62,634 nucleotides of DNA from Candidatus Nanopelagicales bacterium (lineage in GTDB: Bacteria; Actinomycetota; Actinomycetes; S36-B12; UBA5976). The position numbers were made by a program, and so were the translations under genes. The stretch is taken from NCBI GenBank assembly GCA_030834185.1, contig JAURFT010000004.1, positions 1 to 62,634 of the forward strand, given 5' to 3'. Position 1 is the stretch's first letter, and every line of letters begins with the position of its first letter. Positions 25,700-34,018 of the stretch are shown piece after piece. Below the pieces are notes generated by a model. That model did no database searches, had not been told where the DNA came from, and worked only from the letters and a program-made list of their open reading frames with translations.

Positions 25700-26443
25700 T
25701 TAATGGATTGTGACGCCACCATCAATAAATATGGTCTGGCCAGTCACCATGCCCGCAGCATCGCTGAGCAGAAACAAAACTGAATCTGCCACATCCTGCT
25801 GGGTAGCCATGCGACCAAGCGGAATCGAGGATATCTTGTCTTTCATGTATACGTCATTTGTTAAAAGTGGTGCGGTCATATCACTTGGCACAATTGTTGG
25901 CCCAACTGCATTAACTCGAATGCCATCTGCTGCCCACTCAAAAGCTAACACCTTAGCCATAAACATTACGCCTGCTTTACTGACCGAATAACCAACCGTG
26001 TTATGCACAGCAGAATGGCCGCTGGTTGATCCAATATTAACAATTGCACCTTTAGTTTTTTTAAGTTCAGCATAAACAGCCTGACTCATAAAAAAAGTGC
26101 CGTTTAAATTAATATCAATTACATCGGTAAAATCTTTTTCGGCAACTTCACTCGCTTTTGCTCGGCGCACAATGCCAGCATTATTTACTAAGTAATCAAT
26201 TCGGCCATGCTCAGAAATTACACTTTGTACTAAATCCAAACATGACTGCCTGGATCTCACATCAACAAAGTGCTTACTATTTGGCGCAGCTAGCTGGTTC
26301 TCCCATGATTGCGCTGGCAACAAATCAGCAGCAGCCACAACAGCGCCTCGGGCAATTAGTGAATTGGAGATGGTTGCACCAATACCGCGAGCGGCACCGG
26401 TAACAATTGCAACTTTACCTTCAAAATCTTGACTTAGACTCAA
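25700..26443 (-). CDS. Short-chain dehydrogenase/reductase
   Basis: A 247-residue classical SDR: TGAARGIG cofactor motif, NNAG, catalytic Ser in NIGSTSGHS, YSVSK with Tyr and Lys, and a C-terminal GMVTGQTIFIDGG. It begins at a TTG just 3 nt after the permease stop (TGA 26446-26448). It is thus the last gene of the SsuABC-type operon, hinting that the imported compound or its product is oxidised or reduced at a hydroxyl/keto group. NAD versus NADP preference is unclear; Asp in AAADLLPA favours NAD. Confidence 0.85.
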   Translation of the reverse strand: MSLSQDFEGKVAIVTGAARGIGATISNSLIARGAVVAAADLLPAQSWENQLAAPNSKHFVDVRSRQSCLDLVQSVISEHGRIDYLVNNAGIVRRAKASEVAEKDFTDVIDINLNGTFFMSQAVYAELKKTKGAIVNIGSTSGHSAVHNTVGYSVSKAGVMFMAKVLAFEWAADGIRVNAVGPTIVPSDMTAPLLTNDVYMKDKISSIPLGRMATQQDVADSVLFLLSDAAGMVTGQTIFIDGGVTIH

Positions 26444-26445
26444 TC

Positions 26446-27228
26446 TCAGGTACCAATAATATTGCTGCTATCAGCCCAAAATACATAGCGCTTTTGCAGC
26501 GCCTTGATGATGATATGCGCGAAAATTCCCATTAGCGAGAGTACAATTAAAATCGCAAACATAGTTGGAGTTTCAAAGTTGTACTGCGATACCAAAACCA
26601 TATTGCCAAGCCCCGCCTGTGATCCTAGGAACTCACCTACCACAGCACCCAATATGCTTAGCAAAATTCCAACATCTAGACCAGCAAAGAAAAACGGCAT
26701 CGCACTTGGAACTTGCACTTTTTTAAAGATCTGAAATCTCGAAGCACCAAAAACTCGCAGCATCCGAATATGGTCGCTGTCAGCTGACTTTAGACCTTCA
26801 ATGATGTTAATTAAGATTGGGAAAAATGCAATTATCGCAGCCATTACAACTTTACTAGTTTGGCCAAAACCAAACCAGATAATAAAAATTGGGGCTAGCG
26901 CAATTTTAGGAATTGCCTGGAAACCAACTAGGTATGGCAGCAAAGTTTTTTCTACAATTTTTATCTGTGAAATAAAAGTTCCAGCTATTACAGCGAAAAT
27001 AGTTGCAGCCACAAAGCCGTAAAGGGCTTCTTGAGTTGTCACCCAAACATTGGTCCAGAAAAATGAAGTTTGCGATTGATAAATTAAGGCTTCACCAATC
27101 CGTGATGGCGTAGGTAAAATTGTTTCTTTAACCTCAAGGATATTGATTAAATTCTCCCAGGCCAAAATCACAACAATAAACAAGCCAGGGACCAAAATGA
27201 ATTCAGATCGTACCTTTAGAAACTTCAT
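26446..27228 (-). CDS. ABC transporter permease, SsuC/TauC type
   Basis: A 260-residue permease of the BPD_transp_1 family with six helices and the ILPTPSRIGEAL block near the N-terminus that is typical of nitrate/sulfonate/taurine/pyrimidine-precursor importers. The EAA-type coupling loop (LKSADSDHIRMLRVFGASRFQIFKKV) is present. GGGGAGA precedes the ATG. Encoded between its ATPase (10 nt away) and the SDR. Confidence 0.9.
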   Translation of the reverse strand: MKFLKVRSEFILVPGLFIVVILAWENLINILEVKETILPTPSRIGEALIYQSQTSFFWTNVWVTTQEALYGFVAATIFAVIAGTFISQIKIVEKTLLPYLVGFQAIPKIALAPIFIIWFGFGQTSKVVMAAIIAFFPILINIIEGLKSADSDHIRMLRVFGASRFQIFKKVQVPSAMPFFFAGLDVGILLSILGAVVGEFLGSQAGLGNMVLVSQYNFETPTMFAILIVLSLMGIFAHIIIKALQKRYVFWADSSNIIGT

Positions 27229-27238
27229 TTATCTCCCC

Positions 27239-28051
27239 TTATTCGATCACGTTAGCAGCACTGAAATAATGACGAATTCGCTGCACATAATGTCCTGAAG
27301 CATCACTTGTCATCATCTCAAGTGTTCTTGGTCTAGGAAGCTCGATATTAATAATTTCAGCAATTCGACCAGGTCTTGGACTCATCACAATTACGCGGTC
27401 AGATAAAAACACCGCTTCGGTAATTGAGTGAGTCACCAGCGCAATGGTCTGATTACTTTCTTTCCAAATTCTAAGCAGCTCTAGATTCATGTATTCACGA
27501 GTCATCGCATCTAGCGCACCAAATGGCTCATCCATCAGCAGAACTGAAGGTGAGTGAATAAGCGCTCGGCAGATGCCAGCGCGCTGCTGCATGCCGCCGC
27601 TGAGTTCATTTGGATATTTATTTTCAAAGCCATCCAGCCCTACTAGTTTTAATAGGTCTGCTGCAATAGCTTTGTATTCTGTTTTATTTCGTTTTTGAAC
27701 TTCTATTGGAATCATTAAGTTTTCTAAAATTGTCCGCCATGGGAGCAAAGTTGGTGCTTGAAAAACCATACCAATCTCTGACAGTGGTTTAGTTACCTCA
27801 TGGCCTGAAACCGCGGCGCTGCCTTCGGTTTTTGAAATAAGGCCAGCGAGAATATTTAACAGCGTGGTTTTACCGCAGCCTGAAGGTCCGACGATGGAGA
27901 TGAACTCACCGCGGCGCACATTGAAATTTATATCTGCCAAGGCATGGGTGGAGTCACCCGTTCGCGTGCGATAGACCTTGTGTAGCCCTTTTACGCTAAT
28001 CCAGGACGCCTCGTTAGAGGCGTCCTGGATGGCGTTGTTCTGTTGGGTCAT
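27239..28051 (-). CDS. ABC transporter ATPase, SsuB/TauB type, with a 14-bp hairpin in its first codons
   Basis: A 270-residue ATPase: Walker A GPSGCGKTT, Q-loop FQAPTLLPW (the LLPW form is typical of nitrate/sulfonate/thiamine-precursor importers), signature LSGGMQQR, Walker B LLMDEP, switch VTHSI. Codons about 8-18, encoding IQDASNEASWI, contain a perfect 14-bp inverted repeat with a 4-nt loop (27999-28030), shortly after the upstream binding-protein gene. This mirrors the dppB-like gene at 13327. Confidence 0.9.
   Translation of the reverse strand: MTQQNNAIQDASNEASWISVKGLHKVYRTRTGDSTHALADINFNVRRGEFISIVGPSGCGKTTLLNILAGLISKTEGSAAVSGHEVTKPLSEIGMVFQAPTLLPWRTILENLMIPIEVQKRNKTEYKAIAADLLKLVGLDGFENKYPNELSGGMQQRAGICRALIHSPSVLLMDEPFGALDAMTREYMNLELLRIWKESNQTIALVTHSITEAVFLSDRVIVMSPRPGRIAEIINIELPRPRTLEMMTSDASGHYVQRIRHYFSAANVIE
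27999..28030 (-). promoter_or_regulatory. Perfect 14-bp stem-loop embedded in the ssuB-like 5' coding region
   Basis: Arms 27999-28012 and 28017-28030 (ATCCAGGACGCCTC and its reverse complement) enclose a GTTA loop. The stem is GC-rich and lies about 53 nt after the stop of the solute-binding-protein gene, inside the next coding sequence. No U-tract follows on the transcribed strand. It is probably an mRNA stabiliser or processing element that favours binding-protein expression. Confidence 0.75.
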
Positions 28052-28083
28052 ATTTAATTTTCCCTACAAGATTTCAACAATTG

Positions 28084-29313
28084 TTACTTACCTGCCTTGT
28101 CCGCAGCGGCCACAATTGGCTTACGATCAAAGTCATTGGCTCGGCCAATTCCCCGATTGTCGAAATGTTTAGCTCGAGAGATCGCTGCAACTGTGGTGCC
28201 AGCAGCACGGGTGTATGCCTGGCTCTTGCTCCAATCGCTTAGAGGTATGTCTCCAAGCATCTTCCATGACGCTGGAGTTCCAGTTGTTGGTGTGGCAGAC
28301 GCTAGCCATACCTTCAGCTGATAAGCACCCAACGCAAGTCTGGATTCAAGTGGCTGTCCAGCTAATGCAGCTGGGATCTCGGTGAAGCCCAATCGAGCTC
28401 CAGAGGTTGGGTTCTGACTTGAATAAGTTAGACCCTTAAATGCTGCTCGCAAGAAGCGCTCAAATACCTCTGGCTCTTTAGCATAGCGATCAGCATTTAC
28501 TACCCATGACAGTGAACGGACGCCGGTTAGCGCAGCTGGGTTGGGTAGGTAGTTGTACTTAGTTCCGGCAAATTCAGTTCCGGCATAGGCTGCTGTGTAA
28601 AATGCAATTGCATCAACATCGCCGCGCTCTAGCGCAACTGTTGCTGGACCAATTGAGCCACCTACTGCAACAAGCTTGACATCAGTTTCTTTCATGCCGT
28701 TACCAGCTAGCCAAGCTTTGGTGTACGGATAGCTTCCAGAACCAAAACCAATAATTCCGATGGTCTTGCCCTTCAGGTCACTTGGGCTCTTGATGTTCTT
28801 CTTTGGATCTGTTGCCATCAACCATGGGAAGTTTTGCACTAGGCCACCGATGATTTTGATGTTTGCACCGCGCTGAATGCCTTGCAGTGCGGAACCTAGA
28901 TCACCTCCAGCGATATCAATTCGACCCTGACCAACTAGGTTTATGGCGTCAATTGATCCACCAGTTGTAACGGCAGAGACATTTAACTTCTCCGACTTGA
29001 AATAACCAAGTTGCTTTGGAACGGCATAAACTGCAAATTCTTCCTTAGGTGCAAAAGCGGCTGAGGCGGCACCAAAAACAAGTGTTGCAGCTTTGTAGCC
29101 TTTCCACTTTGCTTTTCCTGCCTTGCCTTTGCAAGACAATGTGTTTCCGTTGGCTGCAACTCCAATTGCACCAACCTTTGCACATTTCTGACCAGCTCTA
29201 GCAGTTGCAGCTTGTGATGCTGGTGCAAGTGCGACTAGAAGTGAACCTGCTAGCGCAGCACTAAGTACCGCTGAATAAATCTTTTTAACCCGTGGGTTGG
29301 TTAATCCAAACAT
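28084..29313 (-). CDS. ABC solute-binding protein, SsuA/NMT1 type
   Basis: About 409 residues. Signal peptide (MFGLTNPRVKKIYSAVLSAALAGSLLVALA...SQAA), then the paired-Cys/Trp module (AGQKC, LSCKGKAGKAKW), then an NMT1/SsuA-like periplasmic fold (AAFAPKEEFAVYAVPKQLG, TTGGSIDAINLVGQGRIDIAGG, KGKTIGIIGFGSG). Such proteins bind alkanesulfonates, taurine, thiamine precursors or nitrogen heterocycles. The frame extends upstream to 29487, but AAGGAG 4 nt before the second ATG of an ATGATG pair and the signal-peptide position fix the start at 29313. First gene of the importer operon. Confidence 0.87.
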   Translation of the reverse strand: MFGLTNPRVKKIYSAVLSAALAGSLLVALAPASQAATARAGQKCAKVGAIGVAANGNTLSCKGKAGKAKWKGYKAATLVFGAASAAFAPKEEFAVYAVPKQLGYFKSEKLNVSAVTTGGSIDAINLVGQGRIDIAGGDLGSALQGIQRGANIKIIGGLVQNFPWLMATDPKKNIKSPSDLKGKTIGIIGFGSGSYPYTKAWLAGNGMKETDVKLVAVGGSIGPATVALERGDVDAIAFYTAAYAGTEFAGTKYNYLPNPAALTGVRSLSWVVNADRYAKEPEVFERFLRAAFKGLTYSSQNPTSGARLGFTEIPAALAGQPLESRLALGAYQLKVWLASATPTTGTPASWKMLGDIPLSDWSKSQAYTRAAGTTVAAISRAKHFDNRGIGRANDFDRKPIVAAADKAGK

Positions 29314-29366
29314 CATTCTCCTTGGTTGTTTGGTGTGGCAGTTTTCGCTGACTTGAAAACTAAACA

Positions 29367-29397
29367 CAGTATCGAGCAAGACTAGTGCTCGATACTG
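29367..29397. promoter_or_regulatory. Perfect 12-bp stem-loop in the divergent region upstream of the SsuA-like gene
   Basis: Arms 29367-29378 and 29386-29397 (CAGTATCGAGCA and its reverse complement) with a 7-nt loop. It lies 54 nt upstream of the binding-protein start. On the minus strand it would form a 5'-UTR hairpin; as DNA it could be an operator. It shares AGTGCTCG with the hairpin at 13327-13367. Neither neighbouring gene ends here, so a simple terminator is unlikely. Confidence 0.6.
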
Positions 29398-29532
29398 CCA
29401 GGATGTCAAGGTGGTGACCAACTTTACAGCCCGCTTTAAAGTTTTAAGTAGTGCATTCCTGTGAACTTGAATTGCCCATGAGGCCATAGGGTCGGTACGC
29501 TTAAATCAAAATACCTAAATCAAGGACTGCTG

Positions 29533-31521
29533 GTGACCCCAAAAGTGCTCTCCCCCATTGCAATTGGGGGGTTATCGATCAAAAATCGAGTATTCCTGCC
29601 CGGGCACACAACCAACTTTGGCCGAAATAACCTGCCTACTCAACGAAATGCGCAGTATTTAGCGCAGCGAGCACGCGGCGGAATAGGTCTTATCTTCTCC
29701 GAAGCAATACGAATCCACCCCACCAGCGCCGGTCGTCCACTAACTATGGGCATCTTTGCTGATTCTGCAATTGACTCATATGCCATGCTCACCCAGAGCG
29801 TGCATGATGCTGGCGCTGCCATCTTTGCCCAGATCATGCATGCCGGCAGACAGGCCAACGGGGATTCATCCCACACTGCTGCTTGGTCTGCATCCGACAT
29901 TCCGTGGACACTTGGCGGACAGGTCCCGCATGTGATGAGCCACGCAGATATCAATCAAATGGTGAAAGCTTTTGGTGCAGCGGCAGTTCGAATGCGCAAA
30001 GCAAATTTTGATGGGCTTGAAATCCATCTGGGCCATGGCCATTTAATTCAGCAATTTCTTTCACCAATTAGCAATATCCGCAGCGATTCCTATGGCGGGT
30101 CGTTAGCTAATCGAATGCGGTTTGCCATTGAGGTGTTAACTGAAGTTTTTAATGCTGTGCCAGATTTGCCAGTTGGAATTCGAATCAGCGCTGATGAGTT
30201 TGTGGCAGGTGGGTTAGATCCTGAGCAGATGATTGAAATTGTTGCGGCGCTAAAAGATTACAACTTGAGCTTTATTCACACTTCACACTCTGCCTATCAT
30301 GGCTCTTGGAGCTTGCCAAGCCAATTTGCCGATATGAACTTTGGTCATGCACCATACCGACATCATGCGGGTATTTTTAAAGCAGCATTTCCAGAGCTAC
30401 CAATTTTAACAGTTTGTCGATTAGACACCATCTCTGAAGCTGCTGAGTTAATTGATAGTGGTGAAGCAGATATGGTCGGGCTGGCTCGCCCGCATATTGC
30501 AGATCCTGATTTAGTTATTAAATTCACCCAAAACCGCGAAGCTGAGATCACTTCTTGTATTGCTTGTAATCAAGAGTGCATAGGTAGAGTAGAGAAAAAT
30601 CTGCCAATTTCATGCGTTGTTAATCCAGAGGTTGGAGCTGAAGAACTTTGGTGCGAGCTAACTGGTCGCAACCAAACCAGTCAGCGCGTTTTAATCGTTG
30701 GTGGCGGACCTGCTGGGATGAAAGCAGCGCTTTCAGCTGATCGCAGCGGGCATAAAGTTAAATTAATTGAAGCTGGATCAGAGCTAGGCGGACAGGTGAT
30801 AGTTGCTGCCAGTTTGGCTAAGCGGGAACGATTTGGGCTTTTGATTAAAGATTTAATTCGCGATATTAAAAACTCAGATGTTCAAGTGCAGTTAAATAGC
30901 AAAGTAACCGATCTAACCGAGCTTGCAGTTAACTTTGATAGCGTCATTATTGCAACTGGCGCACACCATCTACCGCGTAGTTTTGGGCCAGGATTAGCTG
31001 CAATCTCACCGCAAAGCGCCATTGCACTTTATGCCGGTATGCCAGCTCAAACTCCCCAGCCAATTGTGATTGTTGATGAAGAGGGAACTTGGGTGGCTGG
31101 ATCAATCGCTGAGGAGTTGGCAGCTAATGGCTATCAAGTGCATTTAGTCTCACCCACCGCTTCGCTGTTTGCGCAAATTACAATGTATTCAAAATTAGCG
31201 TTGATTCCCAGATTGCGCAAATATGGCGTGCAGATTCATCTGACAGCTAAAGTTGAATCCAGCGATGCTGGTGTTTTGATAAAAAACAACTTAAACGAGC
31301 ATGAGTTATTGCTTGAAAACTGCAGCGCAATCATCGATTGCGGACCACGAAAAGCAAATGACCAGCTTTATCAAGCTGTTGAGCAGAACCCCAATCGCAA
31401 ATTTCAAGTAATTGGCGATGCGCTATCCCCTCGCAGCGCCGCTGAGGCTGTTTATGAAGGAAATGCAGTTGGCGCATTTTTAGATTTAGACTTAGCAACC
31501 GCGTCGCTTGACGCTCAATAA
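29533..31521 (+). CDS. Old Yellow Enzyme/FAD fusion oxidoreductase (2,4-dienoyl-CoA reductase/trimethylamine dehydrogenase type)
   Basis: A 662-residue protein with an N-terminal FMN barrel (about 1-350; RGGIGLIFSEA, IMHAGRQA, GLEIHLGHGHLIQQFLSP in part, LANRMRF), a 4Fe-4S ligand set CxxCxxxC plus a later Cys (CIACNQEC, ISCVVNP), and a C-terminal FAD/NAD domain (VLIVGGGPAGMKAAL, IATGAHHLP). This is the architecture of FadH-like enoate reductases and amine dehydrogenases, so it could reduce an activated C=C bond or demethylate an amine. GTG start with AAGGA upstream. Followed 12 nt later by an NTF2-like gene. Confidence 0.88.
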   Translation: MTPKVLSPIAIGGLSIKNRVFLPGHTTNFGRNNLPTQRNAQYLAQRARGGIGLIFSEAIRIHPTSAGRPLTMGIFADSAIDSYAMLTQSVHDAGAAIFAQIMHAGRQANGDSSHTAAWSASDIPWTLGGQVPHVMSHADINQMVKAFGAAAVRMRKANFDGLEIHLGHGHLIQQFLSPISNIRSDSYGGSLANRMRFAIEVLTEVFNAVPDLPVGIRISADEFVAGGLDPEQMIEIVAALKDYNLSFIHTSHSAYHGSWSLPSQFADMNFGHAPYRHHAGIFKAAFPELPILTVCRLDTISEAAELIDSGEADMVGLARPHIADPDLVIKFTQNREAEITSCIACNQECIGRVEKNLPISCVVNPEVGAEELWCELTGRNQTSQRVLIVGGGPAGMKAALSADRSGHKVKLIEAGSELGGQVIVAASLAKRERFGLLIKDLIRDIKNSDVQVQLNSKVTDLTELAVNFDSVIIATGAHHLPRSFGPGLAAISPQSAIALYAGMPAQTPQPIVIVDEEGTWVAGSIAEELAANGYQVHLVSPTASLFAQITMYSKLALIPRLRKYGVQIHLTAKVESSDAGVLIKNNLNEHELLLENCSAIIDCGPRKANDQLYQAVEQNPNRKFQVIGDALSPRSAAEAVYEGNAVGAFLDLDLATASLDAQ

Positions 31522-31533
31522 TAAGGAAGCCAA

Positions 31534-31905
31534 ATGAATGCAGCAGCGTTAATCGATAAGTTCTTGCAGCACAATGAAGATCGTGAGTTAGAGCAAGCTC
31601 AGGCGATGATGGCACCAGGTTGTCGAATTGAGTTTCCCGGCAAAAAAAATTACAGCTCATTAGCTGAGATGGTGGCAAACGCCAAGGGCCGCTACAACTG
31701 GGTGCGCAAACATCGAGATCGTTATTTTGTTGGCGAAGTTGGTGATGAAACTATTGTGACTTCAATAGGCACGCTTTATGGTGAAAACTTAAGCGGGGTT
31801 GCTTTTGAAGGTGTTCGATATGTAGATGTGTTTGTGATTAAAAACGGCCTGATTGTCGAGCAGATGGTCTGGAATGATTTTGGTGAAACCGGAGTGCTGA
31901 ATTAA
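31534..31905 (+). CDS. NTF2/SnoaL-like small protein
   Basis: A 123-residue protein with the cone-shaped NTF2/SnoaL pattern: an N-terminal helix (LIDKFLQHNEDRELEQAQAMM), GCRIEFPG, a long Tyr/Arg-rich helix (NAKGRYNWVRKHRDRYF) and alternating strands with a final IVEQMVWNDFGE. Family members are isomerases, cyclases, hydratases or accessory subunits. AAGGA precedes the ATG. It is probably the partner or product-processing step of the OYE fusion upstream. It overlaps the convergent flavoprotein gene by 4 bp. Confidence 0.75.
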   Translation: MNAAALIDKFLQHNEDRELEQAQAMMAPGCRIEFPGKKNYSSLAEMVANAKGRYNWVRKHRDRYFVGEVGDETIVTSIGTLYGENLSGVAFEGVRYVDVFVIKNGLIVEQMVWNDFGETGVLN

Positions 31906-33260
31906 CTTGCTTTAGCAATTGCTTTGGCAGCTAAATAGGCAAATCCAACTGCAGCCAGCAATCCATTGCCAGCTAAATAACCAGCTGAACCATGTCCGCT
32001 AATTCCCACAGCTGCCCCGCCTGCGGCATAAAGGCCTGGAATCAAATTACCTGCTTTATCTAAAACTGCAGCATCACTGTTTACTTTCAATCCACCTTGA
32101 GTGTGAAACAGCGATGGGCGCAGCTTGATCGCACCAAATGGTGCTATCAATTGCTTCTCAAACCGAGCCCGACCAAATTCATCAACAGCCTTACCGCTGT
32201 GCACAGCTGCAGCAGCAGCTGCAGCATTAACTAGTTTCTCAGCTGGTAGCTCAATTAATTCTGCTAGCTGAGTTAATTCATCTGCCCAAATAATTGCGCC
32301 GCTATCAGCTGTAACTTCAAACTCTTTAAATGACATTGAGCCATCATGAATCTCTTTATCAATAATTAACCAACCGCTGCTTTCAGGTTGATTGTTTAAG
32401 ATTGCCGCATACTCTGAGTAACCAGCAGATTCATCACCAAATCGGTCGCCAGCTAAATTTAAAATAAAACCGCCTTGCATCACAGTTGCCCACCCAACCA
32501 ATGTGTTGGCATGGCTAGCAATTGCCGCATGGCCTTGATACGCATCTAAATAACCAGTTGCAGCGCCAAGCCGCTCACCTATTTCTAAAGCTTCGCCATT
32601 GGAATAAATCGAGCCGTGATAATAAACCTGGGCAATTTCAGCGTTATATTTATCTAACAGCGCTTGATTAGCGCCATAGCCATTTGTTGCCAGCAGCACG
32701 TTTTTAGTTGCGATCTCAGATCTGCTGCCATCTGGGTTCTCAACCACTGCAGCAGTTACTCCAGTTTTGTCCAAGATCACATCAATTAATCGCGTACTGG
32801 TTTTAAAATCAAAATTCCCAGCAGCTTTTGCGCTATCCCAAATTGGTTGCATAACTAGATAGCCTTTTCGGCCCGTAACAGTTAAGCAGCGATCAACGCT
32901 ATGTCCTGGGTAATGAAAATCAGTTACTAACTCCCATGGAACACCAAGTGCATCTGCCATCCACTCTAAAACTTCAACGCTTACTTCAGTTAATGCTTTG
33001 GTGGCAACGGGATCTGCTGAATTTTTAGTTTTCTTCATGATGTCTTGGGTAAAAATTTCAGGTGAATCTGTTATTCCTGCAGCTTGCTGCCAGCGTGATC
33101 CAGCAGCTGGAAACATTCCTGTTGTTTTTGAAGTATTGCAAGTGGTAACAAAATCAGGTGAAGCATCAACTAGTAATACCTTTAAGCCCAGCTCTGCGGC
33201 TTTAATTGCGCCAATTAAGCCACCACCAGCACCGGCAATTACAACATCATAAGTTGTCAA
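31902..33260 (-). CDS. FrdA/ketosteroid-dehydrogenase-like FAD oxidoreductase
   Basis: A 452-residue flavoprotein of the succinate dehydrogenase/fumarate reductase flavoprotein family, soluble type. N-terminal FAD motif AGAGGGLIGAIKAAELG, middle LLATNGYG, and the C-terminal GLYAAGGAAVGISGHGSAGYLAGNGL block in shortened form (YAAGG, GSAGYLAGNG). It would carry out a C-C dehydrogenation or ene reduction next to a carbonyl or carboxylate. It lies 9 nt downstream of the racemase-family gene and is co-transcribed with it. Confidence 0.83.
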   Translation of the reverse strand: MTTYDVVIAGAGGGLIGAIKAAELGLKVLLVDASPDFVTTCNTSKTTGMFPAAGSRWQQAAGITDSPEIFTQDIMKKTKNSADPVATKALTEVSVEVLEWMADALGVPWELVTDFHYPGHSVDRCLTVTGRKGYLVMQPIWDSAKAAGNFDFKTSTRLIDVILDKTGVTAAVVENPDGSRSEIATKNVLLATNGYGANQALLDKYNAEIAQVYYHGSIYSNGEALEIGERLGAATGYLDAYQGHAAIASHANTLVGWATVMQGGFILNLAGDRFGDESAGYSEYAAILNNQPESSGWLIIDKEIHDGSMSFKEFEVTADSGAIIWADELTQLAELIELPAEKLVNAAAAAAAVHSGKAVDEFGRARFEKQLIAPFGAIKLRPSLFHTQGGLKVNSDAAVLDKAGNLIPGLYAAGGAAVGISGHGSAGYLAGNGLLAAVGFAYLAAKAIAKAS

Positions 33261-33269
33261 ACCAGCTCC

Positions 33270-33890
33270 CTAGTTGGATGAAATTAATTGCAGTGCGAGC
33301 TCGGCTGGATCAACAACTTCTAGCCTTAAACGATCTTGCTGTACATTTACAGCAGAGCAGCCATTGATTACCACTGTCGCGCCTTGCGATGCCAGGCTGT
33401 CAACCGCTTTGGTTAATGCTTCATGCCAAAGTTCTTCATCATTTATGGCATCAAAACTTAAATTCAACACTTCTCGACCAGCATAGTTTTTTGCAAAGCC
33501 ATATTCAGCGACCCTGCGCTCAAGCTCAGCACCAATCGCTTCGTTGCGAGTTACCGCGCCAATTTTATGACCCTTCGCAGCTAAGTGTGCGAGCACATTT
33601 TGCAACATTCCAACCACTTGGCTCTCTGCTTCCAATCTAAATCCTGGATCAAGAACGCAATCTGGCATTACATAATCAGCTCCAGCTTCACTGGCACTAC
33701 TTAATTCGGTGAGCAAGCTGGCGTCACTTGCTCGAACATCAGTTGGGGTATCTAAAGCGGTAGGACTGCCCTGGGTCAAATTTCGCAGTTCGACTGTTAC
33801 GCCGCTTGGCGCAATTCTGTTGTAACGCTGCTGGCGGCGTTCAAGTTCAGCTGCAGTGACGTGAATTGGGGTGATGGAAACAATCTTCAT
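33270..33890 (-). CDS. Asp/Glu/hydantoin racemase superfamily protein
   Basis: 206 residues from the ATG giving MKIVSITPIH, which has AGGAG 5 nt upstream; the frame continues another 25 codons upstream but without a ribosome-binding site. The two catalytic-type Cys are at 78 (MPDCVLDPG) and 178 (INGCSAVN), in the positions used by Asp/Glu racemases, hydantoin racemases and maleate isomerases. The CxxDPG context is closest to hydantoin racemase, and a hydantoinase-like gene lies further along at 38402. Maleate isomerase activity is a real alternative, given the NicX-like and maleamidase-like neighbours. Confidence 0.78.
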   Translation of the reverse strand: MKIVSITPIHVTAAELERRQQRYNRIAPSGVTVELRNLTQGSPTALDTPTDVRASDASLLTELSSASEAGADYVMPDCVLDPGFRLEAESQVVGMLQNVLAHLAAKGHKIGAVTRNEAIGAELERRVAEYGFAKNYAGREVLNLSFDAINDEELWHEALTKAVDSLASQGATVVINGCSAVNVQQDRLRLEVVDPAELALQLISSN

Positions 33891-34018
33891 TTGCGCTCCT
33901 ATGCGTTGGAATAAGCATACTGCGTGCTTGGCTGCTTGCAGCAACTTCCAAATTTCCAGAACCAAATTGCAAGCACTACGATATGAGGGAAAACCTCAAC
34001 TCAGGGAGCGATTAGCAG

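Noticed and set aside
28084-29487. Longer SsuA-like protein starting at 29487
   Set aside because: The first 58 codons cover the stem-loop and leader; the Shine-Dalgarno and signal peptide fit the start at 29313.
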